A DNA stretch of 64,000 nt from Theristus sp. LFF4_11. Taxonomy: Eukaryota > Nematoda > Chromadorea > Monhysterida > Xyalidae. This document shows, piece after piece, positions 48,701 through 57,898 of this stretch (the first letter of the stretch is position 1; every line of letters starts with the position of its first letter). The DNA lies in assembly GCA_030248135.1 (NCBI GenBank), contig JASANC010004505.1, positions 22,602-86,601 on the forward strand, given 5' to 3'. The notes beneath the pieces are model-generated. The model made no database searches. It worked only from the letters and a program-made list of their open reading frames with translations, and was not told the origin of the DNA. A program made the position numbers and the translations under genes.

Positions 48701-51700
48701 GGATCGGGCGAAAAGTGGCAGTGGCGCACAACGGATGGACAGACGGATGAGTCGGTGGCTTCTTTGCGCGGCCTAGAGTTAATGATGGGCGATTATTGTA
48801 ATTGTCTGGCTGTAATTATGTATAATTGTGCGTGATCTCCTATATAATGTGATGCTTTTTCCTGTAATGTGTTGTTCTCCAGTCCAGTAAATCGCCACTC
48901 TCTCGCTACTTGAAGTGGTGAGCCCGCCGTTGAGCGTGGCACGTAGGCGGTCATCATGACCGGCCTTCTGTGGTCGTCTGCTGCTATTTGTTGTCGTGTT
49001 TACCCTGTTTGGGCACGACTTGTTTGTTGTCGCTTTATGCCGTGGAAGGCGCGACTTTGTCCCGTATGGCCTGTTATGGTTTTGTCGCTGACCCGCGTGA
49101 TGGCAGCGTGTGCAGTAAGTCGAGCAACCGCGGAGGAAATGGCTCGCAGCACTTGGGACTTTGGATGGACGAGAAGGAGGCAACCGTTCACGCAGCGGAG
49201 TTTGGCGTATTATCAGCGCAGAGACCACCTATCAAATATCCGGCCGAGGATGTGCCGAGAGATGAACGTCAGCCAATGGGCGATGACGCGTCGCGAGGAC
49301 TGCGACGAGGCCAAGGTGCCGAGTTTACGTGCTTCTGGCTGCCGAACGAACGCCGAGCATTGAGCCGTGATGGGATAGGCCGCAGCGCCGATGAATGGGG
49401 TCAGGAGTGTTTCCGGCCGAGTGTGTGCCGAGGATGAGGAGCCGTGATGTGATTGGCCGTGATGTCGTTTAAAAAAGCCGTATGAGATAAGAAAGACGGC
49501 TAATGATTTGTGATTGAAAGTAGGGAGATTTTGTGATTTGGCTTCTCCCTCTCTCTTTTCGTTGATGGGGGAGAAGTTAATGATGGGCGATTATTGTAAT
49601 TGTCTGGCTGTAATTATGTATAATTGTGCGTGATCTCCTATATAATGTGATGCTTTTTCCTGTAATGTGTTGTTCTCCAGTCCAGTAAATCGCCACTCTC
49701 TCGCTACTTGAAGTCTAGCAAGACGCATCACGATTCGCTTGAATGCAGGTTTTTTGAAGGCAATGGGGGCACCACCACACACAACTGAGTAGGAAAGCTC
49801 CATTGCTCGACTGGGTGTGCTTCGTGTGGTGCTTCGGTCGAAACGCCAAGTCTGTCCACTCGTTGGCTGTTTTGTTTTGGTTTTGTTTCCGGCAATTTGG
49901 TGGCCTGGTGGCAGTGCGTTAGACTATTGTCTTTGCGCTCGGGGGATCGAGCCCCGCCCGAGAGGTGTCTAGAACTCAATGACAGAGAAAACTCGATGGG
50001 CGCCCTATTCAATGGCGTTGTGCACGCTTCTCTGGGTGAGTCCTGGCTAAAAACACCATAACTAAAATCCCAACAACAACAAAGGAACTACAGAGTCAAA
50101 CTGGAAATCAGATGCAATCTTTGGTTGACCCACCGTTTAGTTCAAGATCAAGCAAAAACGGAACCAACCAGCGGCGGCGGCAGAATGCGCGTGATCTGAC
50201 GACATCAATGCGCAGTCGCTGATTGGCTGCTGCAGTGCTGCCGGCCAATCACAGATGGCAAGCGGTTGTAACGTCGGCACACGGTTACAGCCTGATGAAG
50301 TTTATCGTGGGGTTACAGCCTGATGAAGTTTATCGTGCCTACAGCCACGTTTGTTTGTGCTTTGCTGGTTTTAACGTTCGAGCTGTATTTATTCATACTC
50401 ATACTCGAACTCATACACCACACAAGCAGAGATAAAACTAGTGTCGCCTCCTGGCCCTTCCGCCGGACTACACTCGACTTATTCCCCCCCCCCCCCACAA
50501 CACCAACCCACCGGAGTTTCGGACCTTCGTATTTCTGTAACCGGTGCAGGAAGCTATGGATAACTAAGAAACCCTCCAAACGCCTGTAAATCGCATCGCA
50601 TAAAAACTCCCAAACTAAAAAACTGAACCAAACCGTGAACAAAATACGGCGTCGAGTGGTGATAGAAATCGCAGTCAGTATGTTGTTTCGGCGGTTCGCA
50701 CATCGTATTCTGATAATGCCATTCTTTTCGTGGTTGTTGTGCGACGGGGCAGACACTCGTCTGTTGCGGACTGCAATGAACACGCGATGAGAATTTTACA
50801 AAGTTTACGAAGTTGAGAATTATACACTGAAACACAATTACGATTACAGAGAAATGGCGCGAAATGAAACTGATAATTTTTACGCTCCTCCACTTTTATT
50901 GACTTTTCAAACGATTACGTTTTTTGCCAGTAATCTACAATGATTCACCGACACAGTCAATGTTGGCAAAGCAACTGATTTGATTGCTTCGCGTACTGAT
51001 GCAACGATTCAAACGGCACTCAATTCATGATTGCACATAAAAAAATTCAGTTTTTTTTGCGCCAGAAAAGGTGCGCGTGAACTTTTTTTGTAAGAAACAT
51101 CACAAAAATATTGAACAAAATCAGTTGTTTTTAAACAAACTTTAAAAAAACAGTATTGCCAAGTAATTTCCAGAAAACGCGTTTACCAGAGAGTGTACGG
51201 GGCATGCAAAACTAGCACAAACCGGTATTATTTCACGAATCAACGCAAATAACTTAATAAATATCTGAAAAGTTTACTAATAATAACCACATTACAACTT
51301 AAACCCACTAGCGAACACGCACAGCCAATAACACAAGCATATTTACATAAAGCCACAGATTGGCTGCGTTTGAATCGTGAACGCTGATTGGTCGCAGCAG
51401 TATGATGCATCAAATCAGCGCTCTGGCTTTGGCGCAAATGTTTGTCTGTTGTTCTTTTCATTTCCATTTTGTTCATGTTGTATAATTATCATTTCCCGCG
51501 TGCAAACATCGCAACACAACCGCAACAACGTGCGAACGCTTAACAACCACGAAACCACTGAAGAACAACATTTTAGAAGGTTGATTACAAAATCACTTAC
51601 ATCAGAGAAGAGACAGACTCTGCCCCTGCGTTCTAGCAACGTTGTCTCACGCTGTAAATAACGTGAAATGCACGAAATTATGCCATTCATTTAAATTGCG

Positions 51701-54700
51701 AATATTAGAAAGCGGCAGGCTGATTGGCAATGTTACGAATCATTGAGCAGCTTCCAAACAGACACATCAAATTCAAACGTACAACCAATCAGAGAGTGAC
51801 AAATAACGGTGTTAGCTCACTATTCTAATGCAAAACAAGTTGTATGCTGAGATACGCAGGATGCAAAACTAATTACCAAAAAATTATAGCGATGTTTTTT
51901 TCAAAAAAAAACCATAAAACCCATCTGCACTGCACGTGCAGGAAAAATGTCTGTTGCAACTGAGTCTGTTCTGGAACGTTAATTTCCAATCAAGGACAAC
52001 CCACACGAAAAACTGAGTATCATCTGGCATGAAACACGCGTAGCAAGCAAAACGTTGTGACGGAATCGGATTCGCAAAACTTCAAAAAAGTAAAAAAACG
52101 CAGTCGTTTTAACCAATCATCGCATCTAAAATACCGTAATAAATGCAGCTTGAGCGTCTGTTTGCGTATCAATCAATGACACTGGGGGACTAGCATGAAA
52201 CACCGTTCTTGTAGCCAGAAACCCTGAAAAAACGAAAAAAAAACGAGAGCCTCTAATGAAACGAACAAAGTAAATCTCACCTGGTGCAGTGTTTGTTCAT
52301 TTCGGACACCGGCAACGGTACCGACTTCTCCGTGCCGTTCGTATTCGGCACCGGACTGGTCGTGGCGCAGTACGACGCCGGCCGTCCCGTGAGCGCCCAG
52401 ACGCGCGGCGGCGAGCGTATCAATTGGCATTTCATGGCGTCAGTCTCCGGCGTCGGCGTCTTCGAGCGGCCGCAGTTGAGCGCAATCGGCGGCGGCGGTG
52501 ATCGGGTGATCGAGTGAACGATCGTCGGCTCACTGAGTTGCTGCTTCACGACGCAGTCGTTCGGTTGTTGTTGTTGTTGCTGTTCTTGGCCGATCGCGTT
52601 TATACGAAGTGTGCAGCGGTCGGCGGCAGCACTGCAATAACAACAACAAGACGGAAAAGTTGTCTAGTTTTGCTGGTAAAAGGTGCTGGACTTTGCATCA
52701 ACCAGACGCGATTGTTCCCGTCTCGCACAGACAGACCCGTTTTTTCGAGAGAAAAAAAACGGGCTTCCATTTTCATGACGACCATCAGCCAAAAAAGACC
52801 AAAATAGAAAGCCAGAAACAGTGTGCACCAGTGTTTTCTCATGCGTCTCGCAAACAGCCCTCCGGTCGGCTCCTTCGGCGGCGGCGGCACAGCGGGCAGC
52901 GGCGGCGGCGGCGGCGGGCGCAACAGCGGTGACCGTTTCGCGGCATCACAGACCGCCACCGCCGCAGACCGCGCTCGACCGGTCGGCGGAGCGGAATGCG
53001 AGGCGGTGGAGACGCAGATTGCGTTGATCTTGTTGTTGATCGGGTTTTGTGTCGACGACAAGGCGCCCATCGAGCATTTTCGGACGATCTGCGGTCGCCA
53101 GTCCGATGGCTCGTGGATGGTTGCGGACGACGGTAGTGAATGCGGATTGCGGCCGGCGCCCGCTGTGCCCGCAGCCGCACCGCCGGCCGCAAGCAGACCG
53201 CTCAGATGCTGCAAACGATGGGTGACTCGGCCCGGGGTCTTTCTTTCGTTCGGAATACCGGCTGATTTTGGTTCCGGTATTTGGTATTGTGGATGTTGTT
53301 GGATTTTTTGGAACGGTTTTTACCAAGCTCCGAATGTTGTGCGCCGCGCCAAACAATCGATGTGCACACACCTATCACATCCACAGGCGAAGTGCGTGCA
53401 ACCACCGGAAATCATGGGCTATGGAATGGCTACAGTGGAATCTGGTTCACCGATTGGTGCCGCCTAGCTCGATGCAGCCAATCAGCATGCCAGAATGCAC
53501 GAATTGCATGTGGTTGCCAGTTTGACAACATAAACTAATCGAATCGTCGAACTCCATAAAAAAACGCTGGAATACCACACACCTCAGCAACATGGCAAAA
53601 ACCACACCCATTACAGTACTACTGTACCCAAAGCAAACGTGACCACAGCAGCGGAGCGGAGCCCATATGAGTTATTCGCTAGCCAATCCGCTACCCACTC
53701 GCTAGCCCGCAAAACAACAATAACAAGAATTCGATTAGCACACCTGTGCGAGCAGTCCCTCAACGGCCTTCAGAAACATGAAGTGTATCTGATCGGATTG
53801 ACTCGACAGAAACATGAACCGGCCCTCCTTCGATGCGCCCGCGCGTTGGCCAGCGAAAAAGCAGAATTTATTGTGCAACGGTCCGTAACGTCTGCAAGAA
53901 CGGCGAACGTTCGTATTGCAGTCAATGCTTTTTGAAACTGAAACTTTCGTTGTCACTGAAAAGTGAACGGCCCTTCTCAGACAATGCACCGAACCTGAGC
54001 TGTCTGATCAGCCACCCACACAGCACCAATGGTGGCTCGGATGTAGCCACGCAGAAACGGTGGTCCTGAAAAAACAACAACGAAAACAATAGTTGCTTGT
54101 TGCGAGTCCCGCAAAAGTGTGAACGTTGAGTTTTGTTCAGCCTTACTACATTAACAAAAAAAGGAATTGCAAGGAACATAATAGTTCAGATGGAAGAAAA
54201 AGACTGAGACGACACACAATAGAAAGGAACAGACTCGAAAGTCGAGCAATCTGCTGATAAGAACAAAAAAAATCGCAATTTGGGATTTGAACAGTTCGTG
54301 AAAGCAAGCATCTGAGCTTGACGACAAAACTCACGACAATGTGCATCTTGACGCTTTTGTCGAGGTGGCCAGCGAGTAGCGACTGTTCCGGCGCGTCACA
54401 CACACGAACCGTAAATTGGATGTCTGTGCAAACGAGCGAAAGAAGTTGCAAAGTTTGAAAGTTTCGACGTGGTTTCACACCGACCAACTAGCCGCCAGAC
54501 ACAAACCGGGTTGCAATATACCCCCAATTGACTGACTGTACAATTACGTCCGCAAGCTGTGTCGTGTGTCTTCTTGTACTGCAGCATGTTTGTTTTTTAA
54601 ACCTGTCACTGCTCTTGCAGACTGAAGAGCTCGCGAAAAATAATGAAGAAATAACGTGGACGGAGACAAATGGAGTGTCATGCAAACCAAATACATTCGT

Positions 54701-56616
54701 TCTTAATTTTACTCAAAGTTTCGCATGCCCTGCATTCTACAAAAAAATTGACCGGTTTACACAAACATACTTAAGCACATGGTCCTAAAACTACTGCAGT
54801 GCAACAAGAACTCTAAGCAAAACCCCACCGAAAAACGCGTCCGAAAACGAACCATTGTCACCCTCGTGGCCTGCTGCTGGTGCGTTACAGTCTATTGTGC
54901 GATCGGGAGATCGAGCTCCGCCGAGGGGTGTATAGGCACTTAATGACAGAGACAAACTCGATGGGCGCCCTACTCAATGGCGTTCTCTGGGTGAGCCCTG
55001 GCGAAAAACATCGCCTAAAAATCCCAACATCAACAACAACAACAACCATAGCCAATGTGATTGCGACACCAATGCTCCCAACGTAGCAAATCGTGATGCG
55101 CGTGGAAAGCGAGCGTGAGGGTTGCGTTGTCGCACAGCAACGACAGCGTCTCAGTCTCCTTGTCGATTGAAATACCTGCAGAAAGCGCAGAAAAAGTGCG
55201 TGTAATGTGAAAATATTGAAGTCAGTTGCGATACAGCACATGCAATACATGAAATTTCGTCAAAATTCCGTCAAAATCTGTGTCACCTTTTTGCAGAGCA
55301 CCGAATGCCACGAAAGAAGAAAGAACGGGATGGGTTGACAAAGGAAACCTAATTAGCTAGCTACAAATGGGGTTTTTTGATTCCAAGCAAACATCATGTA
55401 CGTTGATTTTTCGTCACTTCAAAGTTTCGCGAGTTGTGAAAAAAATCTTACGATTTAAAGAAAAACACTGTAGGGCATATACCATGGAGCCGCTATGCAA
55501 CAGTGCGCTTCTCTTTTGCAGTTAGTTGTCTGCTTCCACTGTTCACAATGATAAAAGTTCCGTCAGTCAGTCAGTTTTCTTCTGCAGTGCACGGCATGAT
55601 ACCAGAGAAGTGTAAGACACCATGAGTAGCTGAGAAAAAAAGGTTGCGGTGCAAAAAAAACTACTGACTAACCAGACTCGAGTCCATAATACTCGTGCAG
55701 TTGTATCAGTTGTTTACGATTCGCTGCTTTTCGACTGCATTTCTCGTTTTTGTACACGGACAGATACGCCACAGGCGGTGCGCTGTTGAAATCGAAAATC
55801 TCTCTTGCATTGCTCGCATACTCGTGCGTCTCCGGCGTCTCCAGTCGAACGTATCGCAGTTTCCACTATTTATTAAATATTAAAATATCAAAATATTAAA
55901 CGGTGGGGGTGTGCTTCAAATATTAAAAAAAATGTGATCGTAATTTACATTTTCATTGCTTTTGCATTGATTAACACGATTCACATTGATGTCGTCAGCT
56001 TAATTTACAGTTTACGTTTACACCAACCAACACAATCTACTCAGGTTTTTTCGTTAATGATTCGTCGGGTGGAATCACCGCTCTGGATCTTTTGTGTAGC
56101 TCGCTCAAGTTGAATGATTTTTATTTTTTTTATTTAATTATACGCGCGCCGGTTCCGGAAACCCGAAGGTACCAAACTCCGGCGGAGACGGGCAATACTG
56201 CCCCGAGCCCAATTTTACCCTCGGCTCAGGAGGGAATGGACCATTAGATGTTCGTTGGTCACTCTTCCACGAGTATGTCTTGTCCACAGCGAGGTTCGAA
56301 CCCGGTACCTACAGAACTGTAGGCCGAAGTTCTACCGCTACGCCACCGACGCGTCATGATCAGCCAACCAGCTCGAGCTCCAGCACCACAAATGCTTACG
56401 TGCGCTGTGTTCTTATGTAAACAACAACAACAACTCAGTAATTGAGAATGAGAACGAAATTCCGCTAAAAACGGCGGCACTTTTTTCTTGCGCTCGCATT
56501 GCTGCGCCGCTCCCATCCCCAAGTGAACTCACAGTTTTGTTGTCGTATCTGAGTTTTGCATTGCCCTCAATGAACTTGTTTTCCGGCCATGTCGTCGTGC
56601 CAACAGATGCAATCAT
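35259..56616 (-). CDS. DOK-family PH-PTB adaptor, Dok-7-like, with a very long tail
   Basis: About 27 exons, starting at ATG 56616 and ending at stop 35259. Exons: 56616-56533, 55865-55673, 55175-55047, 54423-54335, 54065-53995, 53891-53744, 53208-52829, 52631-52281, 48683-48561 (start uncertain), 48295-48229, 47841-47633, 47248-47181, 46873-46740, 45986-45766, 45097-44918, 44503-44307, 43235-43010, 42277-42220 (tentative), 41057-40831, 40718-40602, 40060-39913, 38999-38886, 38144-37944, 37202-37093, 36629-36489, 35907-35749, 35465-35259. Phases agree at every join except exon 8 to 9, where one small exon is missing. About 1450 aa. Residues about 15-134 are a PH domain (WKLRYVRLE, LSVYKNEK, YGLESGISI, LRWEHWCRNHIG); about 138-238 an IRS-type PTB domain (WLIRQLRRYGPL, FCFFAGQR, GRFMFLSSQ). 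The two domains directly abut, with GLE and FLSS motifs, as in Dok-7, the MuSK activator of muscle. The tail is low-complexity with Tyr motifs YLPM, YLIM, YVNQ, YGNI and proline runs. Confidence 0.8.
36237..36396 (-). mobile_element. MITE family C copy 4 (truncated)
   Basis: ACTTTGACAAACGGGCGTTTT, AAATGACGTCATTTTAGTCG and GGGACACGTTTG match the family; one end is missing. Confidence 0.75.
36903..36988 (+). repeat. Short conserved repeat L, copy 1
   Basis: Three copies in the window share ATGGTTCTCTGCACTTCGGC-type starts, GCAGAAGAG, GGGGTGGCCTCATCCAGTG and a CCCTCTTGA-type end, over about 85 bp. All are plus strand and all lie within the PH-PTB gene. Confidence 0.6.
37372..37568 (-). mobile_element. 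Dispersed repeat family D, copy 4
   Basis: Reverse-orientation copy (CTAGTTTCCTTTCTACG, CCGAGTCCCCAAAATAGGG, TTAATGCGCGCATAGATCGG when read on the minus strand). It abuts the SINE-2 head. Confidence 0.7.
37569..37941 (+). mobile_element. tRNA-derived SINE-2, full copy
   Basis: The head is a tRNA-like sequence with a perfect 7-bp acceptor stem (CCTCCGT/ACGGAGG), D-arm CCCGGTGGTTAGCACG and T-arm GGGTTCGATCCCC, but an abnormal anticodon arm. The body contains GCCAGTGTAGCTCTCTACTC; the tail is GGTACCTTCGGGTTTCCGG followed by GCTTCAAATATT and poly-A. The A tail ends 3 bp from the donor of exon 23 (37944). Confidence 0.85.
38205..38415. repeat. 33-bp tandem repeat, about 6 units
   Basis: Unit containing ATGAAATGACATTAAGACTG and AAAGTAAATTGTG, nearly identical across units. 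Lies in intron 22 of the PH-PTB gene, 60 bp upstream of the acceptor of exon 23. It produces a short repetitive open frame that is not a gene. Confidence 0.9.
38770..38850 (+). repeat. Short conserved repeat L, copy 2
   Basis: GATGATTCTCTGCATTTCGG, ATGCAGATGAGAGGGG, TGGCCTCATCCAGTGATGTG and CCCTCTTGAAG. Confidence 0.6.
39318..39545 (+). mobile_element. MITE family B, diverged copy 5
   Basis: ACAGTATAGCCGAATAAACG at the left and a diverged GTTCGTTCAAAGTTCGCGCG block before a SINE. Similarity is partial. Confidence 0.5.
39560..39777 (+). mobile_element. SINE-1 copy 5 with long (CAA)n tail
   Basis: GTCACCGTGGCCTGGTGGTA head, full body, and about 15 uninterrupted CAA units. Lies in intron 21, antisense to the PH-PTB gene. 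Confidence 0.92.
39828..39906 (+). mobile_element. LINE 3'-end insertion (78 bp) at a splice donor
   Basis: Essentially identical to 61074-61155 of the downstream LINE (GTCTCCGAATTTCATGCTG ... GCGAAATAAAATGGATGG). It is flanked by ACGTCCCACTAG and ACGTACCGCTAG, a 12-bp candidate target duplication with two differences. The right duplication contains the donor of exon 21 (exon ends at 39913). Confidence 0.8.
41500..41925 (-). other. Unassigned 141-codon open frame in intron 18
   Basis: An ATG-to-TGA frame with coherent composition (PTNVTSRTERG, LQIQLDQLVV, PVNTPLIEPSN) between exons 18 and 19 of the PH-PTB gene. It does not fit the splice phases of that gene and I do not recognise it. It could be a missed exon in part (acceptor TATTTCAG at about 41824) or an element remnant. 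Confidence 0.25.
42472..42603. mobile_element. Foldback element family F, copy 3
   Basis: 52-nt arms beginning TAGGGAATCAGCTGATCGG and ending with the complement GATTCCCTA; only about five mismatches. The best copy of the family. Confidence 0.9.
43397..43510 (-). mobile_element. SINE-1 copy 6 (partial, antisense)
   Basis: Reverse complement of the head and box B (GGGGCTCAATCGCCCGAGCG, GCGGCCAGGCCACGATGGGG); the 3' body is missing. Confidence 0.7.
43775..43860 (-). mobile_element. Retroposon tail family R, copy 1, (CTGA)n
   Basis: On the minus strand: ATCATGCCGTGCACTGCAG, AATAAAACTGACTGACTGAC. The same block recurs at 55560. A 3' end with AATAAAA plus a tetranucleotide array is typical of a LINE-type 3' end, different from the (ATGG)n family. 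Confidence 0.6.
44048..44257 (+). mobile_element. SINE-1 copy 7
   Basis: GTCACCCTCGTGGCCTGGTG with a small internal duplication (GGCACGTGGTAG), full body and short (CAA)n tail. The tail ends about 50 bp from the donor of exon 16 of the PH-PTB gene. Confidence 0.88.
44568..44757. mobile_element. Foldback element S
   Basis: CAATTAGTTTTTTTGTGCG with TACGCACGG on the left mirrors CCGTACGGACGAAAAACTAA-like sequence on the right, with internal CGTGTCGTGTGTGC palindromes. Single copy in this window. Confidence 0.6.
45126..45212 (+). repeat. Short conserved repeat L, copy 3
   Basis: ATGGGTGCTCTGCATTTCCG, ACATGCAGAAGAGGGG, TGGCCTCATCCAGTGATGTG and CCCCTCTTGAG. Confidence 0.6.
45284..45680. mobile_element. 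TIR-like element N, copy 1
   Basis: The ends GGCCCGTTCAAACGGACGGT and TACGTCAGTATGAACAGCCC are loosely inverted. Its right part (GCTTGAAATCCATGGAAAT, CAGCTTAGCATCTTCCGG) recurs at 47400-47465, and its ACGTCAGTATGAAC motif recurs near 47020. Confidence 0.5.
45680..45760. mobile_element. Foldback family E, copy 3, at an exon donor
   Basis: TTAGGGCCGCATTCATGTTG and CAACATGAATGCGCCCTTA make an almost perfect palindrome. Its right end lies 5 bp from the donor of exon 14 (45766) of the PH-PTB gene. Confidence 0.88.
46988..47480. mobile_element. Element N-related sequence, copy 2 (composite)
   Basis: GGGCTCGTTTATACTTGACG at the left and the TTTACGAATCGTTTC / CTTAGCATCTTCCGGTTCAG block at the right are shared with 45284-45680. 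Exon 12 of the PH-PTB gene (47248-47181) lies between these shared parts, so they may be two separate fragments. Confidence 0.4.
47981..48075. mobile_element. Foldback element family E, copy 4
   Basis: TTAAGGTGCATTCATGAAGC and TGTTTCATGAATGCCGCGTA form the hairpin; GTGACCGCGTAGCTATG and ACAGCTACGCGTCAC complete the arms. Confidence 0.88.
48777..48916. repeat. Left direct terminal repeat of the TRIM-like element
   Basis: Matches 49575-49714 base for base as far as I can read. It contains GATTATTGTAATTGTCTGGC and CCAGTCCAGTAAATCGCC. Confidence 0.85.
49575..49714. repeat. Right direct terminal repeat of the TRIM-like element
   Basis: Same sequence as the left repeat. Identity implies a recent insertion or gene conversion. 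Confidence 0.85.
49897..50083 (+). mobile_element. SINE-1 copy 8
   Basis: TGGCCTGGTGGCAGTGCGTT, box B GGGATCGAGCCCCG, body with CGATGGGCGCCCTATTCAAT, tail CAACAACAAC. The extreme 5' GTCACCC is missing. Confidence 0.85.
50275..50335. repeat. Tandem duplication of 27 bp
   Basis: GTTACAGCCTGATGAAGTTT followed by ATCGTG occurs twice in direct succession. Confidence 0.9.
50503..50560 (+). mobile_element. SINE-2 tail fragment
   Basis: CCACCGGAGTTTCGGACCTT and CGTATTTCTGTAACCGGTG match the SINE-2 3' region. Preceded by a C run. Confidence 0.5.
54856..55043 (+). mobile_element. SINE-1 copy 9 at the exon 3 splice donor
   Basis: TGTCACCCTCGTGGCCTG head (box A slightly altered), box B AGATCGAGCTCC, full body, (CAA)n tail. 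AACCAT at 54850-54855 and at 55044-55049 is the likely target duplication. The right copy spans the end of exon 3 (55047), so the intron now starts GTTGTTGTTGTTG, mostly SINE tail. Confidence 0.88.
55560..55640 (-). mobile_element. Retroposon tail family R, copy 2
   Basis: GTCAGTCAGTCAG, then TCTGCAGTGCACGGCATGAT and AGAGAAGTGTAAG; matches 43775-43860. Lies in intron 2, about 35 bp from the exon 2 donor. Confidence 0.6.
55896..55935 (+). mobile_element. SINE-2 tail fragment
   Basis: CGGTGGGGGTGTGCTTCAAA then TATTAAAAAAAA, as at the 3' end of the 37.6 kb SINE-2. It is about 30 bp from the acceptor of exon 2. Confidence 0.55.
56149..56356 (-). mobile_element. tRNA-derived SINE-2, antisense copy
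   Basis: On the minus strand: TCGGTGGCGTAGCGGTAGAA head, box B GGGTTCGAACCTCG, and the 3' end GGAGTTTGGTACCTTCGGG shared with the 37.6 kb element. The bodies differ, so these are two tRNA heads on one 3' end. Lies in intron 1 of the PH-PTB gene. Confidence 0.8.
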
Positions 56617-56705
56617 ATTTTACCTTTTTTTCGCCCGTTTCTCTCTCTGGATCTGGAAGCACAAAGACAAAATACCGAACCGATACCAAAGACCGCACAC
56701 TGGAG

Positions 56706-57196
56706 CATAGTTGTTCCAGAGCCGGGGGCATAGTTGTTCTAGGGGGGGCCTGGGGGGGCCGGCCCCCCCCAAAAAATTTTCGAATCTATCTCTATCAAAC
56801 AGGTTTTTTCGGCTCAGCTATTATCTATCTAAAAAAATTTCTCAGCCAGCTATCTATCTGAAAATTTTTGTCTTCGAAGACATAAAATGAGTCTATTTTT
56901 GGCCAAAATTGACCATTTTTGCTCGCAATTCTTGAAAATTTCGCTAATTTTAGGTAAAATACGCGTTTATACTTGATTTTTAGTGTATTTTTAGCATTAT
57001 TTTGCTGTTTTTATAGCTTTTCAGCGTTTTAGCTATCTATCTATCAAATTTCAAAATTTTGACCGGCCCCCCCAAAGTCACATGGCCCCCCCCCCCGCGG
57101 CCCCCCCCAAAATTTTCCAGCTATCTATCTATCTAGAAAATTTGCTCCAGCTATCTATATCGGCCCCCCCAACCCCTCGGCTCTGGAACAACTATG
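56706..57196. mobile_element. CTAT-rich TIR element O, copy 1
   Basis: CATAGTTGTTCCAGAGCC at the left and GGCTCTGGAACAACTATGG at the right are inverted. Internally it has GGCCGGCCCCCCC runs, CTATCTATC arrays and TCTTCGAAGACATAAAATGA. A second copy lies at 61713. Confidence 0.85.
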
Positions 57197-57898
57197 GCCG
57201 GGGGTTGGGGGTAGAGATGTCAAGAAAAAAAAATTCTATTTTTTTTCTTTAAAAAAAAAAAAATTTTTTAAATTTTTTTTTTAAAATGAAAGTTGTTCAG
57301 AATTTTTCAGGGAGTCCGAATATCACCATCTGAGGAGCCACCGACTTACCATATGACCCCCACTCATATGGGAGGAGGGTGAAAATTTCAGACTTGGTTT
57401 CGGCGACCCCATTTTCCCACCGACGACATCACGTCTCGTGTTTTGCCTCTCAATTCACCTCAAATAACACGGAAACAAGTTCAACAACAAACCGGTGTGA
57501 TCATGCTGACGACACGAGGCGAAACAGCAACGAGCAACCAACGAAGTTACGCTTGCAGTGGCAGACAGTGCAATTTCGACCTTTCGAGATCCTGAAAAAC
57601 GATGCGTAAATGTGAGTTCTCTGCTTCTATCTCACCTTAGCGACATCGGAATTTGTTGAACTAGCCTTTGCGACGCTCAAGTACTTCAATGCGCGAGTCG
57701 ATCATCACTCACCAAGGCTGAAAACAGTCGATAAATCAATCCAGAATACCACCTGCAGCGTTGAAGACTAAGTGACAAGGTAAAGTCAAAGAAAAATTGA
57801 ACTTTCGAAAAATTATGCCAAAAACGGCATTTTCAGGGCACATTAAAGAAAAAATTTCAAAAATTTTTAATAAAAAAAATTAAAAAAAATGCTCATTT
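57197..57898. other. Intergenic, A/T homopolymers
   Basis: Poly-A and poly-T runs around 57225-57290 and 57850-57890. No coding exon; this is upstream of both the PH-PTB gene start and the LINE. Confidence 0.5.

Larger units (their letters stand above)
48777..49714. mobile_element. TRIM-like LTR element, 938 bp
   Basis: Two 140-bp direct repeats that appear identical (48777-48916 and 49575-49714, starting AGTTAATGATGGGCG and ending CTACTTGAAGT) flank a 658-bp interior. CTAG flanks both sides (48773-48776 and 49715-49718), a 4-bp target duplication. TGGTGAGCCCGCCG at the left repeat's end could be a tRNA primer-binding site (complement of ...CACCA), and GATGGGGGAGAAG before the right repeat resembles a polypurine tract. 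The interior has no gag or pol; a 155-codon frame inside has no recognisable domain. Lies in intron 8 of the PH-PTB gene. Confidence 0.75.

Noticed and set aside
49000..49437. 155-codon frame inside the TRIM-like element
   Set aside because: No gag, pol or other domain; both strands are open, which suggests composition rather than coding.
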